Assembly (NCBI GenBank): GCA_015680685.1
Contig: MNCI01030582.1
Coordinates: 467,866 to 531,865, forward strand
Origin: Gnetum montanum
Lineage: Eukaryota; Streptophyta; Gnetopsida; Gnetales; Gnetaceae
Reading direction: 5' to 3'
Length of the DNA: 64,000 nt
Shown here: one piece after another, positions 1-11,199 of the stretch
Layout of the letters: the number at the start of each line of letters is the position of its first letter
How positions within the stretch are numbered: the first letter of the stretch is position 1
Made by a program: the position numbers and the translations under genes
The notes under the pieces: generated by a model
Told to the model about the DNA's origin: nothing
What the model saw: only the letters and a program-made list of their open reading frames with translations
Databases searched by the model: none

Positions 1-2029
1 CCTCGAAAGCTCCTTATGAATTATGGAGTGGCAAAACACCTTCAATAGCTTATTTTCATGTTTTTGGTTGAAAATGCTATATTCTGAATGATAAAGATAA
101 CTTGAAAAATTTTGATGTAAAAATTGATGAAGGAATTTTCTTAGGATATTCTTTAGTTAGTAGGACATATAGAGTGTTTAAGAAAAGAATAAATATGGTG
201 GAGGAAACTATAAATGTCAAAATAGATGATTATGACATTACTTGTCCTCAACCTCATGATGAAGCTATACCCATTCAAAAATTATCTAGCCCAAATTTAG
301 TGCAAGATGAAAAAAAATTCTAAAACTAGTAGTGATCATAAAGAGGAAGAAAATGATGATGTTCAAAAGGTATCTCCCACTCTATCAAAAGTGCCCAAAC
401 TTTGCAAAACTCGGTCTCTTAATGATGTAATTGGGAAAGTTCAAGATGGTATCTGTACTAGAGGCCAAATCAAAAAAATGTGTGCCTTTTCTAGATATCT
501 CTCTCAACTTGAACCTTTAGGAAGCCAAAAAATGAGGAAGGATGGATTTTAGCTATGCAAGATGAACTTATTTAATTTTCTGGAAATGATGTATGGGAAT
601 TAACACCTAGGACCACAAATAAACCTATCATTGGAACAAAATTGATCTTTAGAAACAAGACTAATGATAATGGAAACATCACTGAAAATAAGGCTAGATT
701 GGTTGCCAAAGGATACAACCACTAAGAAGGGATAGATTTTGATGAAACTTTTTCTCCTATTACTAGGATGAAATCTATTAGACATCTTCTTACCTATGCT
801 AGTATTAACAACATCAAGCTCTATCAAATGGATGTCAAAAGTGCCTTCTTAAATGGAACCTTACAAGAAGAAGTTTACATTGAACAACCTAAAGGATTTG
901 TTGATTCCATCAAAACTGATCATGTCTACAAGCTCAAGAAAGCTCTCTATTATCTTAAACAAGCTCCAAGAGCTTTGTATGAAAGGCTTTCTCAACACCT
1001 CACATCAAATGAATTTGAAAGAGGTAAAGCTCATGTTACATTATTTCTTAAAAGAGAAGTTAAAGATCTTCTAATTGTTCAAATCTATGTTGATGATATT
1101 ATTTTTGGTGCCACTAACAAAATTCTTTGCAAGAAATTTATAGATCTCATGTAGTTTGAATTTGAAATGAACATGATGCAAGAACTTAAGAACTTTTTTA
1201 CATTTCAAATCTATCAAACAACTAATGGAACCTTCCTATGTCAAACTAAATATGTAAATGATCTTCTGCTCAAATACAACTTGGCTAATGTTAAAGTTAA
1301 AGGTACTTCAATGGCTACAATTTCTAATCTTGTTAAGGATGATCAAGGTAAGCCAGTTGACCCCAAGATTTATAGAGGTATGATTGGTAGTCTTCTTTAT
1401 CTAACTACAAGTTGACTAGATATCGCTTTAAGTATAGGATTATGTGCTAGATATCAATAAGCCTAAAAAGACTCTCATTAATAAGCTATTAAATGTCTTT
1501 TTCACTACCTAAAAGGTATAGCTAACTAGGGCCTTTGGTATCCAAAGGGTTCCTCCCTTAATCTTGCTAATTATTGTGATGTAGATTAGGCAAGTTATTT
1601 TGATGATCATTGTAGCACTAGTAACAATTGTTTCTTGTTGAGGAGAAGTCTTGTCTCTTGGATAACCAAACTTCTGCGACTCTCTCAACAGAAAAAGCTG
1701 AATATGTTCCTATTGGTAGTTGTTGTGCTCAATTACTTTGGATGAAAGAAACTTTAAAATATTTACGAGTAAATGCAGACTCAACTCCTAGTTACTATGA
1801 TAACAAGAACACCATCAACATGACAAAGAATCTCATCCAACATTCTTGTACCAAACATATTGAGATTTACGACCATTTTATACATGAGCATCCAAAATGT
1901 GGTCATTAAAGGCTAAAGTTCATTGGAATTGAGAGTCAACTAGTTGATTCCCTCACTAAACCTCTAGATGAACATTGGTTGGAAGCTCTATGCAAAGATA
2001 TGGGAATAGGACCTTGTCCTGTCATATGA
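1..2029 (+). pseudogene. pol: Copia pol remnant: integrase C-terminus, RT, RNase H
   Basis: Translation across three frames gives a recognisable copia polyprotein tail. Integrase C-terminal sequence is at about 1-323 (EGIFLGYS, then YRVF). RT runs from about 598 to 1420, with KARLVAKGY, MDVKSAFLNG and the catalytic YVDDIIFGATN near 1090-1120. RNase H is at about 1628-1909, with STEKAEY, a DNKN motif and KHIEI. The reading ends at TGA 2027-2029. Frameshifts lie near 310-600 and 1420-1630, and in-frame stops interrupt RT, for example just after position 1150. In life it would copy element RNA into DNA and integrate it. Assignment to the Sirevirus lineage is from motif memory, not from a tree. 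Confidence 0.88.
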
Positions 2030-2211
2030 GTCTTCTCATTCTTTGTATTCTTACTCCACATAAAAATAATACACCAAAAACATTTTTTTTCTATGCATCT
2101 ATTAGGGGGAGTTTTGCCTCACCTTTTTGGTTATTTCCAAAAAGGGAAAGAAGTAGCTAATGTGTTATTATGTACTAGACTAACCCATTTTCTTAACTTT
2201 TGGGCATTAAC

Positions 2212-2226
2212 AAAAAGGGGGGAGAT
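2212..2226 (+). promoter_or_regulatory. Copia polypurine tract
   Basis: An A-rich then G-rich run (AAAAAGGGGGGAGA) ends one base before the LTR start TGTGAACC. This is the expected plus-strand primer position, and similar tracts are typical of Sireviruses. Confidence 0.85.
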
Positions 2227-3328
2227 TGTGAACCTTTTGGTATGTAAAAACATTAAGAAACATGGAGAACAAAGTTTTTTGTATGGGTGCATGATTGTTA
2301 TGCTTGTAGGCCAAGTACTTGAATCAAGATAAGAAAGATTGCAGAAGGCTAATGAACATGAACAAAAATGAAGAATTCAAAGGATATAGAAAGTTGAAGA
2401 AAGACATTTTTGGGAAATAGTAGACATCTTCAAAAAATTGGAGTGAACTCAGACAAATATGTTTTTAAGAAAAAATAGATGTCTTTTCTCAAGAAAAGAC
2501 ATCTTTATTAGAGAAAGACATCTCCATAGAATATACGCCAAATTTAGAAAGACTTCTCCCATTAGATAGAGATGTCTCTTATCAAACAAAGATTTCTTTT
2601 CCAAAAAAAAGACATCTTCCTAGAATAGAAGGAAAATTCAGAAAGACATATTAGGAATGAAGAAGATGCCTTCCATGATCATTAGTGACCATTGGCTATC
2701 CATTACATGAGTTCCAAGATAAATTTAGAAACATGAAAGCTATAAGAAGATCTCATATGCATTGGGAAATGTGCAAGATTTTGTACAATCATTGTCTAAT
2801 CATTTGTCTATCATTGTATTTATTGTTTCTCTTCATTGTATCATCATTTGTTCATTGTAAAGTCTATTTTACCTCAAAGTACAAGGATTAGCAAACTATG
2901 TTGCATCCATGCCTTGTAATTATTTTTCTCCTTGTTGCCCTATGGGGTTGATGTGCTTCTTTCATGAAGACATCTTGCTTGAGCTTGTCAAGATGTTGTA
3001 GGATTAAGTAGTTTTTGTTGTAACACAACACTCTGGTATGGAGCTCAAGATTATAAAGGTTTTAAAAGCTTGGAAACCACATTCCAAGCCTAATGGGACC
3101 TTGCAGGATTGAGTGTTTGGTGTTATAGCACAATACTCTAGAGTGGGTCTTGAAGATTGTACAATATGTAGACCCTTTGACCATAATTTGGAAGGAACAA
3201 AGTTTGGAGGTGTACTTGCAAACTACTCTTCAAGTGTGGACTACCCAAGTCAAGGAACCATGTTAAAATCAATGTGCTCTTGGTGTTAAAGAATTAAAAT
3301 TTGGGGAACTTATTCATCCCTAAACACT
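2227..3328 (+). repeat. Copia 3' LTR
   Basis: The LTR begins TGTGAACC directly after the polypurine tract. No partner LTR is in the window, so the 3' end is set only by the start of the poly-C run. U3 holds a dense cluster of AGACATCT and its complement (listed separately). No coding signal is present. Confidence 0.65.
2422..2617 (+). promoter_or_regulatory. AGACATCT motif cluster in copia U3
   Basis: The octamer AGACATCT or its complement AGATGTCT occurs at 2422, 2477, 2497, 2516, 2570 and 2610, about 195-390 nt into the LTR. Several near copies lie between. The position in U3 suggests an enhancer-like array, which is inference. The same octamer clusters in the LTRs of the unrelated gypsy element B. 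Confidence 0.6.
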
Positions 3329-3392
3329 CCCCCCCCCCCCCCCCCCCCNNNNNNNNNNNNNNNNNNNNNNNNNNNNNCCCCCCCCCCCCCCC
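3329..3392. other. Poly-C tract with assembly gap
   Basis: A run of C flanks an N stretch at 3349-3377 on both sides. The true length and content are unknown. The join between the copia LTR and the right-hand sequence may be an assembly product. Confidence 0.95.
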
Positions 3393-4351
3393 TCCCCCAC
3401 TTTCCCCTGGCCTCTCTCTCCCCCTTCTCCTCTTCTAAGTTCAACAATCCACATGCATTAGTAAAACCTCAAATTTTTCTTCTATTTCTCTACTAACTAT
3501 GATAAACTATGGCCTACAACCTTGGATTGTAACCTTAATATGACTCATAGTAGCTTGAAACTTTCTATCTAAGAGAAGAAACATAAAATTATTTTCATTT
3601 CTATGAATCTAGCTCGTAGTAGCTCACAACAAATCACTACGACTAATTGTAATTCATGCTTCCATCGCATATGCTTGCCTCAAACTACAAACACATGTAG
3701 TGGATCCAAAATAATTTTAAAATATAGATATGTAGTCCTAGGACTTCTAGCAAACATTAAGGATAAGAAACATATGAATAAGGTAGGGGGATGTTTTCAT
3801 CATCTCCCTCCCCTTTAAAAATGTCATTCTTAATGACATCTCATAAGTTGGAAGGCACCATGACCTAAGAACTCAAGGCCATTAAACTCATCATTACAAT
3901 TCACATGACTCAATGTACCAAAAGTATTATAAGAATAAGTAACATACCTTGTTACAATACTTGAGGTTTTGGTTTTAAGCTATTCTTGCTCTTAGAGGCT
4001 TCTTCTCATGTCCTACCATGCTTGTAATATTTGAGCATCATGTTCTTGGAATGTCTTAATTGCATCCCCATAATGCCTCAAATCTATATATAAATTACAT
4101 AAGAATTTAGAAAGAGATTCGTTAGTATCAATCAATGGAGTAGGCTTCTAAGTTGTACCTATGCACAATGATAATCCACCATGTCCAATCAACTAAACTT
4201 GCTCATTCTTCAAGTACCACTTATGCTCAGTAGTAATTACAATACCATTTTGATTCCCAAAATGCTTCAAGCTGTGTTCCAACATCATTGGTGATACAAA
4301 ATTCAATCTAATACTAATACAAGTACCAATAATTAACATCAAGCATAATAG
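3393..4351. other. Unassigned sequence left of element A
   Basis: No convincing gene is present. The start is pyrimidine-rich. On the minus strand a purine-rich tract at about 3797-3819 resembles a polypurine tract, and 3834-4290 reads as short broken ORFs. It could be the 3' tail of another old antisense element, but I cannot identify a domain. Confidence 0.5.
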
Positions 4352-5250
4352 TTATAACACCCTATGAACCACGTCTAGGTTAGTAAGGTATTACTTAGAT
4401 AAAAATTGAAATATGTGGAAAATAAAATTATTTCTTAATAAAACTCAAATGGATGCTAAGAAAGGATAAACAAGAAAAGAAATAGGCATGCATAAAAATA
4501 GATGCATAGGAATAAGAAAAACATAACATAAGATAAAATGTTATAAAAGATAAAGTAACAATGACCCCATGTATATAAAATCTAACCTGTACACTAGGAA
4601 AAACAAGATGAAGCCCTATTGCCCAAGCCCAAAAATTACATTAATAAATATAAAAAATTATAGCAAAAATAAATATAAAAATTATCAATAACTTCCATAA
4701 TATTGAATACATCAAACAGGCAATGAGCTTTAACATTAGTTACAGCTATTTACTATAAATTCAAAATTACCAACAATACGTAAGTAAATTTTCAGAACCA
4801 ACTTAGGCCTACACCAAAGAAAGGTAAATTTTAAATACAATCCTCATAGAAAGTACATAGTACATAAATATCAACTAAATGTTATGATGCATAACCAAAA
4901 AATGGATATTGGAAATATAATAATGAAAGTAAATTAATGATCTAAAGCTAAGATCTATTCATGAATTTCTTCTATGAATTTTGTTGAAGTTTTTGTAAAG
5001 TTAATTACCATGTTCTTCTATTAATGAGAACTTTAATTAAGATAAACATGCACCATTACATAAAATAAGTTCACATTGTTATACATATCAAACATATGAA
5101 CATAAACTAAAAAGCAGTAAAGAAGAATAAAGAAACTAGGTATTCTTGTTAAAATATAAATACCATGTTGTATATCATATTATACATTGTTGTTGAACTA
5201 GGATCATCACTTATATATTTATAATAAAATAGTCACATCTAGAGAATGAG
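4352..5250 (-). repeat. Element A left (3') LTR, first part
   Basis: This stretch aligns by eye with 32761-33460: the boundary region with TTACTTAGAT versus TTACCTAGAA, the ATGGATGC..AAGAAA segment, and the shared block ending CAAAAATTACATTAATAAAT. It is interrupted at 5250 by T1 and resumes at 12024. Divergence between the two LTRs is high. Confidence 0.65.
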
Positions 5251-6037
5251 TGATGGGATGCAATATTGCGTGGGCCGCGATATCATGTACGTGATATCAT
5301 GGTGCACCACCAAGTCTATAAATAAGAGGCGGCTCTCCCTTTTTTCTCATTCTAGGCCTACACCGTAGTGAAACTCTAGTAGTTTTACCTCTCCAAAGAT
5401 AGAATATTTTCCATGTGCCCATAGTAGGAGCTCCAAAGTGAACAGATCTTTATTCGAGCAAATATTGTACCTGAACAAAAGTTTGTGTACGGAAATAAAG
5501 ACGAACTTCTTGGATAAACCTAGTAGTGCATGGAATAGGCTAAATAGGACTTTATTTATTGTTTATCATTTAATTGATTTATTAGTTCATTAAATCTCTC
5601 TCAACCTTTCTCTCCTAGTTAAGTGCATTCAGTACGACTGCTTCGAGCACGTGCATTACGCTTGGTAATCCCAAAAACGAATAGTGTTTGGTAAGCCCAA
5701 AGGTTGCATTGGTTCAAGGTATGAACGGTAAGTGGAAATGAATATTGATGGTAGGTTAATTAAGGCTTAGTTAGTTAGTTAAATTTAGTTAATTAGTCTC
5801 TTCAACTCTTTACCTCATTAGCATAGGCGATAAAAGAGAAAAGATATAAAAATCACATAGTTCAGACTTACTTAACCATACACCATGACAAATACAAGTA
5901 AGTCTGGGAAGACAACGATTGATTAACCTTAAGTGTTCCATAAGGCATGTAGGCAGTTGTTTATGGAATTTGATCAGATCGTGCATGTAACACTCATATT
6001 TGTATGGTTGAGTGTAGGGGTACCTCACCACTCATCA
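5251..6037 (+). repeat. T1 5' LTR
   Basis: The 787-bp LTR starts TGATGGGATG and ends CTCATCA. U3 holds two GATATC palindromes (5279, 5293) just before a TATA box (TCTATAAATA, about 5315-5324). U5 contains a perfect 11-bp stem-loop. It is shorter than the 3' LTR mainly because U3 has fewer GATATC modules. Confidence 0.92.
5860..5909 (+). promoter_or_regulatory. U5 stem-loop
   Basis: CAGACTTACTT (5863-5873) is perfectly complementary to AAGTAAGTCTG (5896-5906), with a 22-nt loop. The pairing can extend outward through G-U pairs. It lies in the transcribed leader about 130 nt before the primer site. T4 has the same perfect stem (62734-62744 with 62767-62777). T3 has a different sequence that still pairs (61312-61322 with 61347-61357). 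Confidence 0.7.
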
Positions 6038-6038
6038 T

Positions 6039-6056
6039 TGGCGTCGTTGCCGATGA
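6039..6056 (+). promoter_or_regulatory. T1 primer binding site (tRNA-Asp type)
   Basis: TGGCGTCGTTGCCGATGA begins one base after the LTR end. It matches the complement of the plant tRNA-Asp 3' end (TGGCGCCGTTGCCGGGGA) except for three positions. This primer is characteristic of Athila-lineage gypsy elements. Confidence 0.85.
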
Positions 6057-6182
6057 CTAAGTGTTTGTGCGCTATGTAGAACATAGGAAATCACTCACAT
6101 TGTTGGGAGCTTAAACGAACCCTTAGGGTTAATTAAACGAAAAGTTATATAATAGTTAATTAGCACAACAAACTAAATTAAG

Positions 6183-9100
6183 ATGTATTCTTCTTCAAAC
6201 AAGAGCACTTAACCACCTAGGGATCATACAAGAAACATTCAGTAGTCTAACATACATAACCGTGAACCTCCAATTCCTCAACAGTACCAGGTGGTATATA
6301 CTCATATTGATGAGTATATACCTTATTTCACTTTTATCCTCCATCAGCACAAACAACTGTGTTGGAGAGATTTGCAAGGTAACATAGTGTTACCTCTAGA
6401 TCGTGCTATCCCCAACATGCTCCTCTGTGCTCTGGCATAGATAGGCATGACACAGCTATACGTTGAATACATTGTAGGAGATTTCGACACAAGGGATTAC
6501 CATCCCATAGAAGTGCAACATTTAAGGGACTTGCGAGAAGAGAGCCATCATACATTTTTGAAGGGAAAAGGGGTCCTACACGTCCTAAGCGAAATCGAAG
6601 ATGGTGAACCCATTATAACAGGTTCGCTATCGAATGATGTTCCCCCACCTAACAATAGTGAGGAGGCAGGGTATCAGAACTTGCGCTCCATGATCCATAA
6701 CCCTGGTTCTGATACCCATGAACACCAAGTGTTCACGGAGGGAATAAAAACACATGACAAGGATGGGCACTTAGATCTTCATCATGATCAGGGCCATAGC
6801 CATAGAAGAGAAGGCAAGAAACATCATCATGGAGATGGTTCTCCTTCTTCTTCCCCTTCATCACATCATTCACCCTCTTCTTCCACATCAGGATGTAGCC
6901 ACAAAGAGCATAATGGTGAGGATAAGGGTAAGCAAGATGAGAACCCTTGATGAGAGAGTCGATAGAGAGGACAAAGGCTCTAGAGAATCTAGGCATGAAA
7001 GAAGGAAGAGTAGGGAACCACGTAGGTACCACAGATGCCACAAAAGAGATGACAATGATGAACCCCTAATAGCAACCAGGAGTATGTTAGATATCACAGA
7101 GGCAGTTAGGATACCTACAGGGCATCAACAAGATAGCAAGATCAAACGACTTGATATGAATAATATCCCTCAATTTGAGGGAGGATACAACGCTAATCCA
7201 AAAAATCCTTAACAGGCATTCCATGATGCCTGCATCTTGCAGAATATCAAAAACAAGTGGCAGAAACTAAAGTTGTTTCCTAGGACACTCATCAAAGAAG
7301 TAGAGAGTTGGTACCGGTCCTTAGAGCCAGAAATCATTAGATGGTGGAGTACAATGCTAGAATTGTTCAATGATAAATATCAGATGTACTCTAGAGTGTC
7401 CAACTTGTGTAAACAGAGCCAAGGATGGAAATAGGGTAATCATGAACCATTGGATGCTACCATGGGCTGATATTATGCATTGCTACATCATTTCCTAGGC
7501 CATGGCTACACACAACGGTATCAACTCCACCACCTCATAGATGGGCTAAGGTACGAAACTAGGAGAACCCTTGGGACATATGCCCAAGGGAGATTATCTA
7601 AACTTAGATTATTTCTAATTGTAGAGGAGTCTAAGGAGGAACGAACTAGTAACCAAGATAGGAAAAAGCGGAGTGATTCAGGCCCTGCACGTAACAAGGG
7701 TAAGGGAAAGATGACAACCACCGATGAGGTTGTGGATTTTGATACAGACAATGACAGTGGATGTGAGATATGTCAATATGACCATCCTAAGGGATGTTGT
7801 CCAATCATCTCACATCTACAAGAGTCTAGGGTGTATGCGCTCAACCTGAGACTTAACAGATGGTAAGCACCCCGAAGGTTACCTTATCCCCAAGGTAACC
7901 CAAGATAGTTCCACCAACCATTAATGTATTATCTAGTGGAACTCCATCACAACCCATCGGGCAACATCAGCAGTAGCAATACCCACAGTCATAGGGGATG
8001 CCACTACCGAGACAACAATACCCTAACCAGCAACTAGACCTGCATGGCTATTACGTGCAGCAGCTAGTTTCTCCAAGTGACTCTATGGGTTTTGCAACTC
8101 CACAATGTCACTACCAGGTTTGGGAGTATTTTAGGACTCCTTCTCCTATGGGAGACACTCCACACGCGTACCATACTCTAAATCCATTTGCCACTCTTAC
8201 ACCGGTAGTTCCACTACCACCCACTCTAACAATGCAAGGGGAACTCCCCACTCAACTGCAACAACGTAATGCTACGAGAGCTGTAAACCTTCAACCCGCT
8301 ACTGGTTCTAGAAATAATATAGAGAGAAGACCTTTCTTCAGAACCAAAAGCCCAAACAAGCTCTCACAACCACAAGTAGTTGAACCTCACAATGCCTCTC
8401 CAACAAATAAGACTTCGGAGCACCCTTCAAACCAACAGTAGAGCTCAATGCATATGGTTATGTTAACACATATCATTACTGACTAGATCAAGGTATACCA
8501 CCTTCCCAAGAAACTCTCTGACCCTGGAAGTCCCTTAATCTACCTCCAAGTCACCGGGAACAAACCACATAAGGCTCTTCTTAACTCAGGTTCCAGAGTC
8601 AACTTAATCTCATGAGAAATGTATCAATCCTAGAACCTGCCCTAACTCAAGAAGAGTAATATTCAACTAGAGCTGGTGGACCAGTCCATCACCATTCCCT
8701 TGGGATTGGTGGAGGATATCATTACCATTGTGTATGGTTGATCATACCCAGCTGATTGTGTGGTGATAGAAGTTAACAGTAACAAAGGGGACTTCCCAAT
8801 TATAATGAGAAGGGCATGGCTGAGTACAATAGATGCATGCCTAGAGATCCACGATCTTTCCTTGGAAATATCTAAGGAAAAAATTTATGGAAAGATTGAG
8901 AAGAAGAAAGTTCCATGTATCACATACAGTGACTCATAGGGTGATGACATGGAGGAATGCTCCACATCTCTTCCATGCAACTAGTGTGCCCAAGAAACAC
9001 AGATACAAAGGTGCCTATATGTAGCAACCACACAACAAGAGAACACCCAATGGTTAACATCTAATTAGGAGAGAAGCCCACCAACATGCATGGAACAAAC

Positions 9101-9290
9101 TGGGGGAACAACTCACGTTGGTAACAAAAGCATAGATACATTGGAATATGAGTGTTACCAACTTCCACCCTTTAACTTGAAAACATCAATCAGGAGAAGT
9201 TGGACACTTCTAAGAAATTCAAATAGGTGCTCATTATTTTGGATCTCTCCCTCTCAATTTAGTCATGGGGGCGATAGCCACCTATGCTAA
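6183..9290 (+). pseudogene. gag: T1 Gag-protease polyprotein (decayed)
   Basis: The start at ATG 6183 (MYSSSNKST) corresponds to ATG 20422 of T2. A His/Ser-rich basic region lies at about 6700-7060. A Retrotrans_gag-like domain follows at about 7140-7600 (LDMNNIPQFEGGY, KLFPRTLI, LRYETRR). A zinc-knuckle variant CX2CX3HX4C (CEICQYDHPKGCC) is near 7770. After a Pro/Gln-rich linker comes a retropepsin-like domain at about 8530-8900. The frame shifts near 6955 and again between 7866 and 7998. TGA 6948 is a CGA codon in T2, and other stops also look like C-to-T or G-to-A changes. The protease active site reads LLNSGS, so the catalytic Asp is Asn. T1 lacks about 250 bp of gag that T2 keeps (21440-21730) but has an N-terminal segment that T2 lost. 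Confidence 0.85.
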
Positions 9291-11199
9291 TCCTTTGAGG
9301 CCTCAGTTCTTTTAAGTTTTTGTTTTACACATTTTTTTTTACACATTTTGGTTTTACACGTTTTTTTTTTACAATTTCTTTAACTTTTCTTGTTTTTGTT
9401 TTACAACATCATTATACTTTTTCATTTCTTTGTGTGTGTGTGTGTTATCCATCTTGTCAAGTTTGTCATGTAATAAGTGTTCATGATTGTATGAATTGTT
9501 TTCCTATTGATTGCTAATGTTTGGTTTTTACCTTTAAGTTACGATGTTGATACTAAGGTATGGTTCTTTGGATATGGCAGGCAATGAGTCCACTTCATCC
9601 ATACATCCACAAATTTCTATGCTCTCTCTTGGCTTGGGAAATTTACAGTCCATTTCTAATAAGAACTATAACGAATCGATGACTGGGCATTTCTCAAACT
9701 AAGGAAGGACTCAAGGATTGAAAATGGCTTCAAGGGAACTTGATGCATTTGTGTTGGCCATTCTCTTGGGTTCTTGGATGTTTTTTCTTCTTGAGTTTTC
9801 TTACCATTCTAATGTTACAATCTCATTGGGAAGCTGAGTAAAAATAAAAATAAAAATAATAAGTCTTTGCATGGTGTGGTCCCACGAAAAAAATACAAAT
9901 GTAAAATAAAAAAACAAAAAAAAGTGGGAATTCAAAGCACACCCCTTAGATGAAATAAATATCTGGGCTATAAGCACTAGTTATCGAACTAAAATAAACA
10001 TGTTCCCTCTAACTAAGGTGCTTCTCGCTTCTTATCTTCTCCTCTTCCATTTCGTCGAAATGGTGGTGGCTCTTTGGAGAAGGCATTCTTGTTACATCAA
10101 GTGGATGGATTGGCCGAATGTATTAATGCAAAGTCACTGGATGTGGTTTGTTTGAGGTCAGACTTGGAATAGGATCTACCAAGTCACATTAATCATTAAA
10201 TACATAAGGGGTTGTACACCACCTTGTTCTTGAGACTCCATTCCATCTCCCTCTTCTGTCCATCATTGTTTCTCCATTGTTCACCTCATGGTCAATTGTA
10301 TCATTAGTGTATATTTTGGTTGATGCATTTTTTTCTTTTTGGTAAATTCTTATGGTTAAGACTTTAACTCTTGTTCCTAATGACATTCCCAGAGCCTACG
10401 AACTCTTTGAATGTGGGTTTGTCAAGGCATTAAAGGCATGAGCCTACTTTGGGGAGGATCCACTAGCATTCCTCTTTGGTGCATCAGTTAATTTATTTTC
10501 CTTAAACATTTTTGCAATTGATTTTATTTTGTTCATTTCCATCTTGACATCCATTTCATAGACGTTATACTTGTCTCTTTTTCTTCATCTTTCTTATTCC
10601 TTTTCTTTTTCCATTCTCTCACTACCGGAGGTTCGCGATTAGTCATGGGGGTATGGGGCCCAATTTTTTCAATTTTCTCCTAACCCCTATAGCTTCGGTA
10701 GTCATCAATATTATGTCTCCAGACCTGCAATCAGCCATACCACAACCAGGCCAATGGACCTTTCACCGAAGAAAGGTATCAACTGTATTAAAAATTCATT
10801 TACCCTTGCTAATATAAGATTGTGTTGTGTGTGCAGATGGTAATCATACAACAATGAATTGGATCTAGGGAAACACTTGGAATGGATTGGTGATAAAGAA
10901 GCTATGCAAGGAACAAGATGGATGGCGTGCTTATGGATAGACAATGAAAGGCGCAATCCTAGCATTGGCAACAGCAGACTTCTTCTCTCTTCTCTCTCAG
11001 ATGCCAAATAAGGTCTGATGTCAAATGTATAAGGTGTTCACTCTTGTTGCCATGAACACCAATTTTGTCATGTCTTGTAATGATGATCCATTCACATGTC
11101 ATCCCATTCACCATTAGTTCCATTCACATCAATAATCCCATACCTTCCCAATATTTTGTAAGGAACTCAAGGATGAGTTTTTATTCAGTCATGGGAGTA
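9260..11199 (+). other. T1 conserved 3' non-coding region with three PPT-like motifs
   Basis: No pol is present here. TAGTCATGGGGG occurs at 9260-9271 and 10640-10651, and a third copy with one changed G (CAGTCATGGGAG, 11186-11197) is the polypurine tract before the LTR. A T-rich tract with repeated TTTTACAC and a TG microsatellite lies at about 9310-9445. Blocks also present in T2 and T3 include AATTCAAAGCACACCCCTTAG (about 9930) and CTTTGGGGAGGA (about 10447). T-rich ORFs in this region are low-complexity and unlikely to be genes. Confidence 0.75.

Larger units (their letters stand above)
1..3328 (+). mobile_element. Ty1/copia element (Sirevirus-like), 3' part
   Basis: The window opens inside a copia element: the end of integrase, reverse transcriptase, RNase H, a polypurine tract and a 3' LTR follow in copia order. 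The 5' half lies outside the window. Pol matches what I know of the Sirevirus (SIRE/Maximus) lineage, including the FGATN context after YVDD and the purine-rich tract directly before TGTGAAC. The LTR runs into a poly-C tract and an assembly gap, so its exact end is uncertain. All reading frames are broken, so the copy is dead. Confidence 0.85.

Noticed and set aside
2400-2650. Regularly repeated short motif resembling a CRISPR array
   Set aside because: Spacing is irregular, the repeat is only 8 bp, it lies in a plant LTR and there are no cas genes.
3603-3818. Possible small gene
   Set aside because: There is no recognisable motif, it lies in an AT-rich repeat context and it contains a purine tract better explained as an old polypurine tract.
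6733-7097. Minus-strand ORFs opposite T1 gag
   Set aside because: They are shadows of the His/Ser-rich and basic gag sequence and have no motif of their own.
9320-9517. T-rich ORF resembling a small membrane protein
   Set aside because: It arises from the TTTTACAC low-complexity tract. The T2 counterpart (23423-23674) shares no conserved protein sequence beyond the repeat.
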